Assembly: GCA_020636435.1 (NCBI GenBank)
Contig: JACJXX010000001.1
Location: forward strand, 3,551,001 to 3,615,000
Direction of reading: 5' to 3'
Origin: Lewinellaceae bacterium
Lineage (GTDB): Bacteria; Bacteroidota; Bacteroidia; Chitinophagales; Saprospiraceae
DNA: 64,000 bases
The notes beneath the pieces are model-generated. The model was not told where the DNA came from. It saw only the letters and a list, made by a program, of their open reading frames with translations, and did no database searches. Positions 37,069 to 45,315 of this stretch are shown piece by piece. The number at the start of each line of letters is the position of its first letter. Position 1 is the stretch's first letter. The position numbers and the translations under genes are program-made.

Positions 37069-38862
37069 CTAAACCGCCCTGCACCTTTCCGCCAGCCAAT
37101 CGTGCTCTTCATCATTCAACAGCGGCGTCAATTCATTTAACACCATTCGGTGATAATCGTTGAGCCATTCCTTTTCTTCCGGAGTGAGAATTTCGAGTTC
37201 GGCCAGCCGGAGGTCGATGGGGAAGAGCGTGAGGGGTTCGAATGCGAAAAAGCGGCCGTTGCCGTTGGGATCTTGTTCGACGCACAGCTCCAGGTTTTCG
37301 ATCCGAATGCCATATTCTCCGGTTTTGTAATAGCCTGGCTCGTTGGACGTGAGCATGCCAGGCTGGAACGGCGTCTCTCCCCGTTCTCCCCGAGGGTTGG
37401 GGGTAAAGCCCTGCGGCGGTTCGTGCACATTGAGGAAAAAGCCTACCCCATGTCCGGTGCCGTGGCCGTAGTTGAGGCCTTCGCGCCAGAGGTGCATGCG
37501 GGCCAGGATGTCGAGCTGTACCCCGGCTGTTCCTTCCGGGAAAACGGCCCTCGACAGGGCGATGTTGCCTTTGAGGACGAGGGTATAGTTGTGGCGCTGT
37601 TCCTCGGTTGGCTTGCCGAGGGCAGTAGTGCGGGTAATGTCGGTGGTGCCCTCCAGGTACTGCCCTCCGGAGTCGAGCAGCAGGATGCCCTCCGGGCGGA
37701 TGTCGGCGCAGGTATCCGGCTCGGGCTTGTAGTGCACGATGGCGCCATTGGCGGCGTAGCCCACTATGGCGGCGAAGCTCTCCCCGAAGTAATTGCCCTG
37801 GGCTTTGCGGAAAGCGGCCAACTGCTGAGCCAGTTCGTATTCGCTTACGGTGCGGTTTTGCAGTTCGGCTTCCAGCCAGCGGTAGAGTTGGAGCAGCGCA
37901 ACGCCATCCTTGCGCATGGCCTGCCGGATATTTTTCACCTCCGTTTCGTTCTTGATGGCCTTCATGGGGCGGATGAGGTTTTTGCTGCTCTTCCACTGCT
38001 CTTCCTCCAATGCTTCGTACAGGTTGATGCTGGTAGAACCAGGGTCGTAGAGCACCGGGCTGTCCTGGTCCAGCTCCTTCAAAAATTCCTCAATCTCTTC
38101 GTAGGGATGTATTTGCAGGCCGTCTTCCTGCAACCGTTTTTGAAGCGCTGCCGGCACTTTTTCCTTTTGGACGAACCAGTGGGCCCCTTTGTGGCCGATG
38201 AGCAGATAACTGATGCAGACCGGATTGTATTCCACATCGCTGCCCCGGATATTGAGGGCCCAGGCAATATCGTCCAGGGTGGTTGCCAGGTAGTATTCCG
38301 CCCCCTGCATTTGTTCGCGTATCCGGGCCAGCTTTTCGGCCCGGCTCTGCCCGGCCTGGGCCTCATCCAGCTCAAAGGCGTCGTCCCGGGGCAGGGGCGG
38401 CCGGCCCTTCCAGATGCGGCCGATGAGGTCTTCTTTATAAGCGAACCTCATGCCCTTGTTTTCCAGCTTGCGCTGCAGTTGGCCGGCCTGGGCAACCGGG
38501 AAGATATTGCCATCGCAGCCAACGGTGCTGCCCGGAGGCAGGGTTTCCAGCAACCAGCCGATGTGCTCCGGCGCATGCGGCACCTTCAACGGATGCAGCA
38601 CAAAGGGCCCGCCCTTCAATTCCTGCTCCGCCTGAATGAAGTATCTCGAATCGGTCCACAGCCCCGCATGATCGGCGGTGACGACCGCTACGCCGGCGGA
38701 ACCGGTAAAACCCGAAAGCCAGGCGCGGGCCTTCCAGTGTTCGGCCACGTACTCGCTTTGATGGGGATCCTGGCTGGGAATGATGAACGCATCGAGGCGG
38801 GATTCCGCCATTTCCCGGCGCAATGCCGACAGCCGGGCGCTAATATTAGGAGCTTCTGACAT
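37069..38862 (-). CDS. Xaa-Pro aminopeptidase (M24B, aminopeptidase P-like)
   Basis: 597 residues, the size of the three-domain eukaryotic-type aminopeptidase P rather than the shorter E. coli PepP. Two creatinase-like N-terminal domains (about 1-310) begin ISARLSALRREMAESRLDAFIIPSQDPHQSEY. The catalytic pita-bread domain follows. Metal ligands can be seen: the two aspartates in LLLDSGGQYLEGTTDITRT, the histidine in GHGTGHGVGFFLNVHEPP, and the glutamates in TSNEPGYYKTGEYGIRIENLEL. It removes an N-terminal residue preceding proline, normally with Mn(II), in the cytosol. It is separated by 42 bases from rlmN and probably shares a transcript with it. The divergent gene upstream is rpoN. Confidence 0.94.
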   Translation of the reverse strand: MSEAPNISARLSALRREMAESRLDAFIIPSQDPHQSEYVAEHWKARAWLSGFTGSAGVAVVTADHAGLWTDSRYFIQAEQELKGGPFVLHPLKVPHAPEHIGWLLETLPPGSTVGCDGNIFPVAQAGQLQRKLENKGMRFAYKEDLIGRIWKGRPPLPRDDAFELDEAQAGQSRAEKLARIREQMQGAEYYLATTLDDIAWALNIRGSDVEYNPVCISYLLIGHKGAHWFVQKEKVPAALQKRLQEDGLQIHPYEEIEEFLKELDQDSPVLYDPGSTSINLYEALEEEQWKSSKNLIRPMKAIKNETEVKNIRQAMRKDGVALLQLYRWLEAELQNRTVSEYELAQQLAAFRKAQGNYFGESFAAIVGYAANGAIVHYKPEPDTCADIRPEGILLLDSGGQYLEGTTDITRTTALGKPTEEQRHNYTLVLKGNIALSRAVFPEGTAGVQLDILARMHLWREGLNYGHGTGHGVGFFLNVHEPPQGFTPNPRGERGETPFQPGMLTSNEPGYYKTGEYGIRIENLELCVEQDPNGNGRFFAFEPLTLFPIDLRLAELEILTPEEKEWLNDYHRMVLNELTPLLNDEEHDWLAERCRAV

Positions 38863-39005
38863 ATTTATAGAACATTATATGTTATTAAACGTATTTTATC
38901 CGGATATTTCGCATTGTGCCTTTCCTTTTGCAGCCAGATCTTCTACCACTTGCAAAAGATAGAAAATTTGAGTAAATAGCTTGTGTAACTCACTAAAAAA
39001 TAAAA

Positions 39006-40538
39006 ATGTTAAAGCAGAGTTTAAGCCAGAAGATGCTCCAGAAGCTGTCGCCGCAGCAGATTCAGCTGATGAAGCTGCTGCAGGTGCCGACCGTCATGCT
39101 GGATCAGCGCATTAAGGAGGAACTGGAGGCCAACCCTGCACTGGAAGAAGGAGCAGAACAGGACGAGCTGGCCGACATAGATAAAAACAACAACGAAGAA
39201 CTGGCTGAAGATAGCCTTCCCGAGCCCGACGCAGATGATATGCGGGAAGACCAATACGAGCTCGACGACTATCTGAATGACTATATAGAGGACGACCCGT
39301 CTTCTTACAAGCTGAGGGCCAACAATTACAGCACGGAAGAAGAAGACAAAAACATACCCATTCCGGTCGAAAGCACCTTTCACGACCATCTGGAGCGGCA
39401 GTTGGGCCTGATGGAATTCAGAGACGAAAAGGAAGAGGCCATTGCTCATCAGGTCATCGGCAGTATCGACGACGACGGCTACCTCCGCCGCGAGCCGGCT
39501 GCCATCATGGACGACCTGATGTTTTCCCAAAATGTATTTGTCAGCGAAGAGGAAATTCTCCATGTCCTGAAAAGAATTCAACGCCTGGATCCTCCGGGGA
39601 TCGGCGCCCGCGGCCTGCAGGAATGCCTTTTGCTGCAGCTTTACATCAAAAGAGACCAGGAGGAGCTGGAAGATATGAGCCTGGAAGAATGGGATAGCCT
39701 GGTGCTGGCCATCGATATTCTGGAAAACCACTTCGACGAATTCACCAAAAAGCATTATCAAAAACTACAAACCCGGCTGAACATCACCGAGGAAGGCCTC
39801 AAAGGCGCCATCGACGAGATCATCAAGCTCAACCCCAAGCCGGCCAGTGGATACTCCAGCAACAGCGACCGGTCCATTCAGTACATCATTCCGGATTTCA
39901 TTATCGTCAACCGAGAAGGCGAGCTGGAGCTGACCCTCAACTCCCGCAATGCTCCCGACCTGCGGGTCAACGACCAGTACCGCGACATGCTGCGGGCCTA
40001 CAAGCGGAATACCCAGGGGCGCCGCGCCAACAAAAAAGAACGCGAGGCCGTGATGTTCATCAAACAAAAGATCGACTCGGCCAAGTGGTTCATCGACGCC
40101 ATCCGGCAACGGCAGGACACCATGTACCGCGCTATGTACGCCATCCTGCAGTACCAATACGACTTCTTCCTGACCGGCGATACCAAGAAGCTGCGCCCCA
40201 TGATCCTCAAAGACATTGCCGACATCACCGGCCTGGACATCTCCACCGTCTCCCGGGTGGCCAACAGCAAGTTCGTCCAGACGGAATTCGGCACCAAGCG
40301 CCTCAAGGAATTCTTCTCCGAATCTCTTTCTACCCAGGAAGGAGAGGAGGTTTCCACCCTGGAGGTTAAAAAAATCCTGGAAGAGGTCATCGCCCAGGAA
40401 AACAAGCGCAAGCCTCTTTCGGACCAGAAATTGCAAAAGGCACTCGAAGACAAAGGCTACAACATTGCCCGGCGCACGGTGGCCAAGTACCGGGAGCAAC
40501 TGAATATTCCGGTAGCGCGGCTGCGGAAGGAGCTGTAG
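39006..40538 (+). CDS. rpoN: RNA polymerase sigma-54 factor
   Basis: 510 residues with all sigma-54 regions. Region I is glutamine and leucine rich and binds activators: LSQKMLQKLSPQQIQLMKLLQVPTVMLDQRIKEELEANPALEEG. An acidic region II follows (EDSLPEPDADDMREDQYELDDYLNDYIEDDP). The core-binding domain has GIGARGLQECLLLQLY. The helix-turn-helix part has MILKDIADITGLDISTVSRVANSKFVQTEFG. The RpoN box is ARRTVAKYREQLNIP near the end. It directs transcription from -24/-12 promoters with AAA+ enhancer-binding proteins; no such activator is in this window. Intact and GC-rich. The divergent spacing to the aminopeptidase gene is about 140 bases and AT-rich. Confidence 0.97.
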   Translation: MLKQSLSQKMLQKLSPQQIQLMKLLQVPTVMLDQRIKEELEANPALEEGAEQDELADIDKNNNEELAEDSLPEPDADDMREDQYELDDYLNDYIEDDPSSYKLRANNYSTEEEDKNIPIPVESTFHDHLERQLGLMEFRDEKEEAIAHQVIGSIDDDGYLRREPAAIMDDLMFSQNVFVSEEEILHVLKRIQRLDPPGIGARGLQECLLLQLYIKRDQEELEDMSLEEWDSLVLAIDILENHFDEFTKKHYQKLQTRLNITEEGLKGAIDEIIKLNPKPASGYSSNSDRSIQYIIPDFIIVNREGELELTLNSRNAPDLRVNDQYRDMLRAYKRNTQGRRANKKEREAVMFIKQKIDSAKWFIDAIRQRQDTMYRAMYAILQYQYDFFLTGDTKKLRPMILKDIADITGLDISTVSRVANSKFVQTEFGTKRLKEFFSESLSTQEGEEVSTLEVKKILEEVIAQENKRKPLSDQKLQKALEDKGYNIARRTVAKYREQLNIPVARLRKEL

Positions 40539-40595
40539 AACCGCAAAATTACAAACCGCAGAATTTGAAATGTAAAAGGGAACTTGGGTTAAGAA

Positions 40596-40801
40596 TTTTG
40601 GACTTTGGACAATCGGGGAGATGCTACGAAAGTCATTGCTAAAGGCGGAAATCGGAAGGCGGAAGGCGGAAAATCCAGCGAAAAATGCCTGTTTCAGCAC
40701 CTGTTCCGACTTCCGATTTCGCACCCCGACCTCGTTCCTCGGTACGGGACTTTCTTCGATCGCTTCCGACTTAATCGTTTGTTCGTCCAAAGTCCAAATT
40801 T
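40596..40801. repeat. About 206-bp imperfect palindrome at the edge of the truncated NACHT gene
   Basis: TTTTGGACTTTGGAC at 40596-40610 returns inverted as GTCCAAAGTCCAAA at 40785-40798. Inside, CGGAAATCGGAAGGCGGAA (about 40646-40670) is nearly the inverse of TTCCGACTTCCGATTTCG (about 40708-40725). The element ends three to five bases before the NACHT-like homology begins, so it may have removed or replaced the front of that gene. Confidence 0.55.
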
Positions 40802-40805
40802 TTTC

Positions 40806-41645
40806 TTGAGTAAAGAAAATAGGGAGCAGGCTTTCCGACGATTTATATTGGAGCACTTGCTACCGGCGATAGCTTGGCGGATGTGTCAGGCAGGACGATT
40901 TTATATTAAAAAGAAGGGGCGTGAAGAAGGACAACTTGACCTGGAAAAAGAGCTGAAACGATCGATTGAAGAATGCCTGAACGAAGACTTCTTCGATACC
41001 TTTCCTTTCTTCAACGACAATTTGGAAGAAGAAAACTTTAGAGCAAAACCCAGGAAATTGTTCAATCAGGCCATTAAGCAAGTTTGCTGCCGGGACCTTT
41101 TGATATTGATAACTGAGGGCAATAACTATCGCTTCCTACACCAAAACTTCCGGGATTACTTCGCCGCCAGATATGTGCAAAATCAAATTAAGATAGGCCT
41201 GCAAAAAAGAGAGTTGCCCAAAGCCTTAAGGCAGGCGCCACTGAATTTCGACATTAGGCTATTGCTTGGTGAACTGGAAGGAGAGCATACCAATAAGATG
41301 GAGTGGCGAGAGATAGAGAAAAAGTGGCAATGGAGCAAAGGGGAATTCTCTATTGAAAATGATTTAAGCCAATTACTCGAATTATGCCGGGGTATGTTTG
41401 ACGAAGGCCAATTGGGCTTCACTGTTTGGAACATCCTTACCATAAAGAGGGAACAAGCCGGAGAATTGAGTGGCGCTAATCTACAGCAACTAGATTTTGT
41501 TAGGTTCCCCCTTAATGGCATAAGGTTTTCCCGGCCTGAACTAGCTGCATGTATTTCAAAGAGTAGGTTAATAGAGCAAAATATATGTAACTTCTCAATA
41601 TATAGAATAAAACCTGCCGTCCTTACAGGACTAAAACAAGGCTAA
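40806..41645 (+). pseudogene. C-terminal remnant of a NACHT-type NTPase with pentapeptide start
   Basis: About 280 residues in one frame. ENREQAFRRFILEHLLPAIAWRMCQAGRFYI and LLILITEGNNYRFLHQNFRDYFAARYVQNQI are typical of the helical region that follows the ATPase in NACHT proteins; the FLHQNFRDYFAARY block is the clearest marker. ELSGANLQQLDFVRFPLNGIRFSR then looks like the first pentapeptide-repeat coils. The Walker A/B part is absent, because the frame upstream of 40806 is palindrome DNA. The 3' end runs into a palindrome (KPAVLTGLKQG). So both ends are cut. Intact NACHT proteins of this kind defend against phage, often with an EAD partner. This copy is very unlikely to work. Confidence 0.6.
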
Positions 41646-42060
41646 ACCCCATTTCCAGGGCCTCGCGGCCCTGGCAACGGCCTGTCGTCCCTACAGGCTA
41701 CGGTTTACACACATCTTTACGAAATGTTGATATCCAGAGTCCCGGAGGGACGAAAGCTCGTTGCCAGGGCCACAGGCCCTGGTTTAAAAGCCAGGCAGCC
41801 AGAGAGTCCTGCCCCAAAGGGGCCACTGTGTGGTAAGGACGACAGATTTGCGCGATGAGAACCCGGGAAAATTGCCCCACCGGGCCCCGAATCTGTCGCT
41901 CTTACAGAGCTCTCTTGGCTTCACATAGCTATCCAGGGCCTGGCGGCCCTGGCAAGGGGCTATCATCCCTACGGGATTGAGACCAGGAGCCGCCGGGCAA
42001 AGCACTACAGTCCGGCGGCTGTCAGCCCACTGGAAAAACTGGCGTAAACTTATGTGTAAA
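41620..42060. repeat. Array of CCAGGGCC and CCTGTCGTCC-type palindromes
   Basis: CCAGGGCCTCGCGGCCCTGG at 41655-41674, a related stem at 41764-41782 and another at 41933-41952 are perfect or near-perfect palindromes. Between them lie CCTGTCGTCCCTACAGG (41681-41697) and variants such as CTGTCGCTCTTACAG near 41893. The first one, CCTGCCGTCCTTACAGG, already lies inside the end of the NACHT remnant. There is no gene in the stretch to 42235. Confidence 0.65.
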
Positions 42061-42077
42061 CCGTAGGCCGGAGGCAC

Positions 42078-42240
42078 TAGTGCTTCGCGCATTAAGTAAC
42101 GGGGTATATAAAATGAGGCTATTTTGCCGCTAGACAAGGCGCGAGGAACGAGCATAGCGGGACTATATGAGCGACGAGCAACGCAGTATAGCGGTAAAAG
42201 AGTCCATTTTATATCCCGGTATTTAGTGCGCGAAGCACTA
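42078..42240. repeat. About 163-bp long imperfect palindrome, family shared with 33421-33590
   Basis: ACTAGTGCTTCGCGCATTAA at the left (42077-42096) corresponds to TTTAGTGCGCGAAGCACTAG at the right, inverted. The arms go on with TATATAAAATGAGGCTATTT on the left, AGAGTCCATTTTATATCC on the right, and GCCGCTA/TAGCGG. The inner order of blocks (ATTTTG-GCTA, AAGGC, CATAG, then the inverse) parallels the element at 33.4 kb, although the outer ends differ. The first IS begins in its right end. Confidence 0.65.
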
Positions 42241-43935
42241 GTCATTAGTTTTGCTATTATCAGGCGGCCTGCTGCCAGTCTTCTTGCTGGCCTTGGGGCA
42301 TTTCTGCCGTACCTTGTATAAACCTAGGTACGGCAGAAACTCCTTCCCGAGTGAAGGCCTCCTGGGCGGCAGAAATGACATCCAGCTGGGTAGGGTGCTG
42401 CTTGAGGCGGTACCAGGGCCTATATTTTTTCAGGTCCAGTTGCCGTTTTTCGAAGTAACGTACGAACCATAGCGTCCGGCAAGCAGCCATTAAGATACGA
42501 AAAGTATTCACGCCATAAATACGGTCCAGGTTGCGGCATTGATCCTTGCCCAGGCCATAGTAAGCATAGCCGTCGCGGATATCGATTTCCACCTCCCAGC
42601 GCTGCGAATAATGCTGCAGGACCTGGGCTTCGGTTAAGGAGGTATCCGTAGAGAAAAAGGCTTCCAGCTCTTTTTTTCCCGAGCGCTTGTCAGCCGGCAG
42701 GCCGCCCTTTCGCCAAACGGCAACGACTTTGACGGGCACGCCCGGCAGGATGCTGTGCCATATCCCGACGACGGTTTTAACCCAGGCGCCTTCTTCTTCG
42801 GGGTGCGGTATCCAGCCTTCATCCTGCTGCATCCATTCCTGCGGGGTACCCAAGTCTTTGCCCTTCTCGGTAGGCCGGCCGCGGTTGTCCTTTTTGGGCC
42901 TGGGCCGCAGGCCGAGCAAGCGGCTGTTGACCGGAAAGCGGCCGTCTACTTCGACATTGTCAGGCAAGCCCCGCAAGAACTTTTTGGTGGAATACCCGCC
43001 GTCGGCTTTGAGGATAAAACGGCGGTGGGGCAATACCCCTACAATGAAATCGATGATATGCCGGGCCAGGGCGCTGCGGGGATGGAAGGGGCGTTCCAGC
43101 TCGGCGGCGGTTTTTTCTTTGAGGTAAACCCGCAAACCCACCGGGAGGGCCAGCTTGAAAATTTTGCCGCCTTTGTGCCAGTATAAGGAAGCGATAACAT
43201 ATACAAAGTTGATGCCCCACAGGGTGCGGTACTCCTGGCGGGCCGAGCCAGCCCGGTTTTGGTAATGGCTGGCGCCCTGTATCTTGCGCCCGCTTTTTTT
43301 ACGCGTGGTGTCGTCTACGGTCAATTCGATGGCCGCCTCTGGGGGCAACATGCTGTCCAGCAGCAGCAGCACGGCTATCCACAATTTATCGGCCAGCCTC
43401 AAAAACGCCCGGCTGAAAAAGACATAAAACCGGGAAAAATGCTTATACTTGGTACCCCCGCTTAGCCAGATGTAATTGGCCACCGTATGGCGCGAACGGC
43501 TCAGGGCCCACCCGTAAGCGAGCAACACGAAGCTCTGCCAGGACGGGGCAGTGAAGTGGCGGGCAAACAACGACGTGATAAACTTGGCGAAAGAAGAGCT
43601 CATAAAAGATTCCATGGCGGTGCTTTTAGTTTTTATGTTTTACACCTTTAAAATATAGGCGCCGCCGTGGTTTTTTAAAAATAACAGTGCATTTATTCCT
43701 GGCCTAGGCACAGACTGCCTGGCCGTAGCTGCTGGGCAGAGGCCTACAAGGCAACAGGAGGTTCGCCGCCATATCCTTAATGCTAAGGGCGGTAGCAGCC
43801 CCGGTGGCGTGACTAAGTGCTTACCCATAGCATGGCTGCAAAACCCGAGCTGGCCGCCGAGCTATACTATGGGGGGCCCGCCCTCCGCCTGCTATGCCCG
43901 GAAGCCTGCCAAAAACGCAAAACTAATGACTAGTG
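42236..43935 (-). mobile_element. Insertion sequence 1 of 3, about 1.7 kb, IS701/IS4-like
   Basis: Terminal inverted repeats of 19 bases, CACTAGTCATTAGTTTTGC at 42236-42254 and its inverse at 43917-43935, frame a single transposase gene. The right end abuts the second IS with shared bases (AGTG). The exact outermost bases and any target duplication are unclear, because CTAG-containing strings occur at every junction here. Confidence 0.7.
42260..43615 (-). CDS. Transposase, DDE type (IS701/IS4-like)
   Basis: 451 residues. TVDDTTRKKSGRKIQGASHYQNR carries the first catalytic aspartate, and FILKADGGYSTKKFLRGL the second. YSQRWEVEIDIRDGYAYYGLGKDQCRN holds the glutamate of the Y-(2)-R-(3)-E pattern typical of IS4/IS701 enzymes. 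The first 60 residues (FVLLAYGWALSRSRHTVANYIWLSGG) are the usual N-terminal helical part. Intact, so the element could still move. The start may be the first Met or Met5. IS701 is my best guess; a close relative within the IS4 group is the alternative. Confidence 0.85.
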   Translation of the reverse strand: MESFMSSSFAKFITSLFARHFTAPSWQSFVLLAYGWALSRSRHTVANYIWLSGGTKYKHFSRFYVFFSRAFLRLADKLWIAVLLLLDSMLPPEAAIELTVDDTTRKKSGRKIQGASHYQNRAGSARQEYRTLWGINFVYVIASLYWHKGGKIFKLALPVGLRVYLKEKTAAELERPFHPRSALARHIIDFIVGVLPHRRFILKADGGYSTKKFLRGLPDNVEVDGRFPVNSRLLGLRPRPKKDNRGRPTEKGKDLGTPQEWMQQDEGWIPHPEEEGAWVKTVVGIWHSILPGVPVKVVAVWRKGGLPADKRSGKKELEAFFSTDTSLTEAQVLQHYSQRWEVEIDIRDGYAYYGLGKDQCRNLDRIYGVNTFRILMAACRTLWFVRYFEKRQLDLKKYRPWYRLKQHPTQLDVISAAQEAFTREGVSAVPRFIQGTAEMPQGQQEDWQQAA

Positions 43936-43956
43936 CCTCCGGCACTAAATAAAGGG

Positions 43957-44749
43957 TCAATTAGCCGCCCTTTCAGCGGCTTTTAGGAAGCCCTTGAATT
44001 TCCATTTTAGGGGCTTTGCCAGGCACCGGTTATAGAAGCTGATGTAGGCTTCAATTTTTTGTTCGAGTTCTTTGACAGAAAGGAAACTGCCATGCTTAAT
44101 GACTTGGCGCTGCAGCCTGCCGAACCAGTTCTCTATGGGGTTGAGCCAGGAACAGTGCTTGGGCGTGTAGACAAAGCGGATGCGGTGCTGAGGATCTTCT
44201 AAAAAAGCCTGGCGGCTTGCCATGCTTTTGAGGATGCCGCGAGATTCTTTTTTGCCCAAATCCCCGTCAAAGCCGATTTCTTGGGCCACCAATTCTACCA
44301 GGGAAGCCGACAGGTGGATATTCAGGTTGTCGAGCAGGAAGGCAACGGAATCCCCCGGAGGCAGGGCCATGAGGGTAGCCTGGATGAAAGCGATAAAATC
44401 TTCTTCGGTACGGGTAGGGTGAAGCCGGAATTGGATGAGCCGGCCAGTGGCTACTTCATAGGCGGCGATCAAACAAGTAGTGCCGTGGCGGACATACTCG
44501 GGGTCCTGCCGGCGGGGTTGCCCCTTTTTCATGGGCCGGCTGGCAATGCGTTCCAAAGCTTGGATGCCGGTTTTCTCGTCCACGCTTATCAGGTGCGCCT
44601 TGCTTGGCTCTTGGCTGCCTGCCGAGCTTTTGACGGACTGCAAGATCAACTGGCAAATCAGGGCTACGCGGGCAACGAAAGCGCTCCAATCTTCAATCTT
44701 GGGGAAGAGCCAGTAGCGCGACCTATGCGGTTGGAGCTCGTTCCTTTTT
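43957..44749 (-). CDS. IS630-like transposase, catalytic (DDE) part
   Basis: The frame is open from about 44749 (RNELQPHRSRYWLFPKIEDWSAF) to 43957, roughly 260 residues. HLISVDEKTGIQALER holds the first aspartate. FLLDNLNIHLSASLVELV holds the second. FVYTPKHCSWLNPIENWFGRLQRQVIKHGSF holds the final acidic residue in the NPIENWF block, the usual IS630 signature. It lacks its own good start near the frame opening. It is therefore probably made as a fusion with the upstream helix-turn-helix frame by ribosomal frameshifting at the A6 run (complement of 44745-44750), or the two were split by an indel. Confidence 0.8.
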
Positions 44750-45250
44750 TAAAATCACCCCTACGTACCGTGGGGAGATCCGATCTACCAAGCCTTGTTC
44801 CTCGGCTACTATAGATAATAGCTCGTGAGTCCACTGTGTAACGGGAATACTGTAATCGCAAGGCTTCCTGCAGGCCAATGCCGTTATCTGCTGTTCCTGC
44901 TCCAGCGTAATCGTTTTAGGGGCTCCGGGACGGGCAGCGTCTTTGAGCAGGCTTAACATTTGCCGGAGTAATTCCAAGTCGCTAACCCCTTGTCCGTTTG
45001 GCCCTTGTTCAAATTCGCACAGCGCCTTATAGCTCGTTATCCAGCGCCTGCGCCAGCGCCTAACCCGTTTGATGTTCATGTTCAAATCCCGGGACAAAGC
45101 TAAATTGCTCTGGCCCGCATAGGCTCCTAAAACAATGCTGATGCGTGCGCGCTGATACTCTGCCGTGCTTCGCCGGCTATAGTGCCGCTCTAATATGCCC
45201 TTTTGTCGCTCGCTAAGGAGCAACGGCGGCAGGGGGCGTCCTTTACCCAT
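44723..45250 (-). CDS. IS630-like transposase, N-terminal helix-turn-helix part
   Basis: 175 residues, MGKGRPLPPLLLSERQKGIL onward. ARISIVLGAYAGQSNLALSRDLNMNIKRVRRWRRRW is a helix-turn-helix of the kind that binds IS630 ends, followed by KTITLEQEQQITALACRKP and RISPRYVGVILKKERAPTA. The frame stops at 44723, just after the A6 run at which the catalytic frame opens. Shifting forward by one base (or back by two) at that run would join both into one protein of about 430 residues. Confidence 0.78.
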   Translation of the reverse strand: MGKGRPLPPLLLSERQKGILERHYSRRSTAEYQRARISIVLGAYAGQSNLALSRDLNMNIKRVRRWRRRWITSYKALCEFEQGPNGQGVSDLELLRQMLSLLKDAARPGAPKTITLEQEQQITALACRKPCDYSIPVTQWTHELLSIVAEEQGLVDRISPRYVGVILKKERAPTA

Positions 45251-45315
45251 AGGTGGTTCCTTTTTGTCAAAGAACTATAACGAAAGTTTTATCCCTTTAT
45301 TTAGTGCCGGAGGCA

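Noticed and set aside
37150..38859. 569-codon plus-strand frame opposite the aminopeptidase P gene
   Set aside because: The minus-strand gene has all metal ligands; the plus frame is an antisense artefact.
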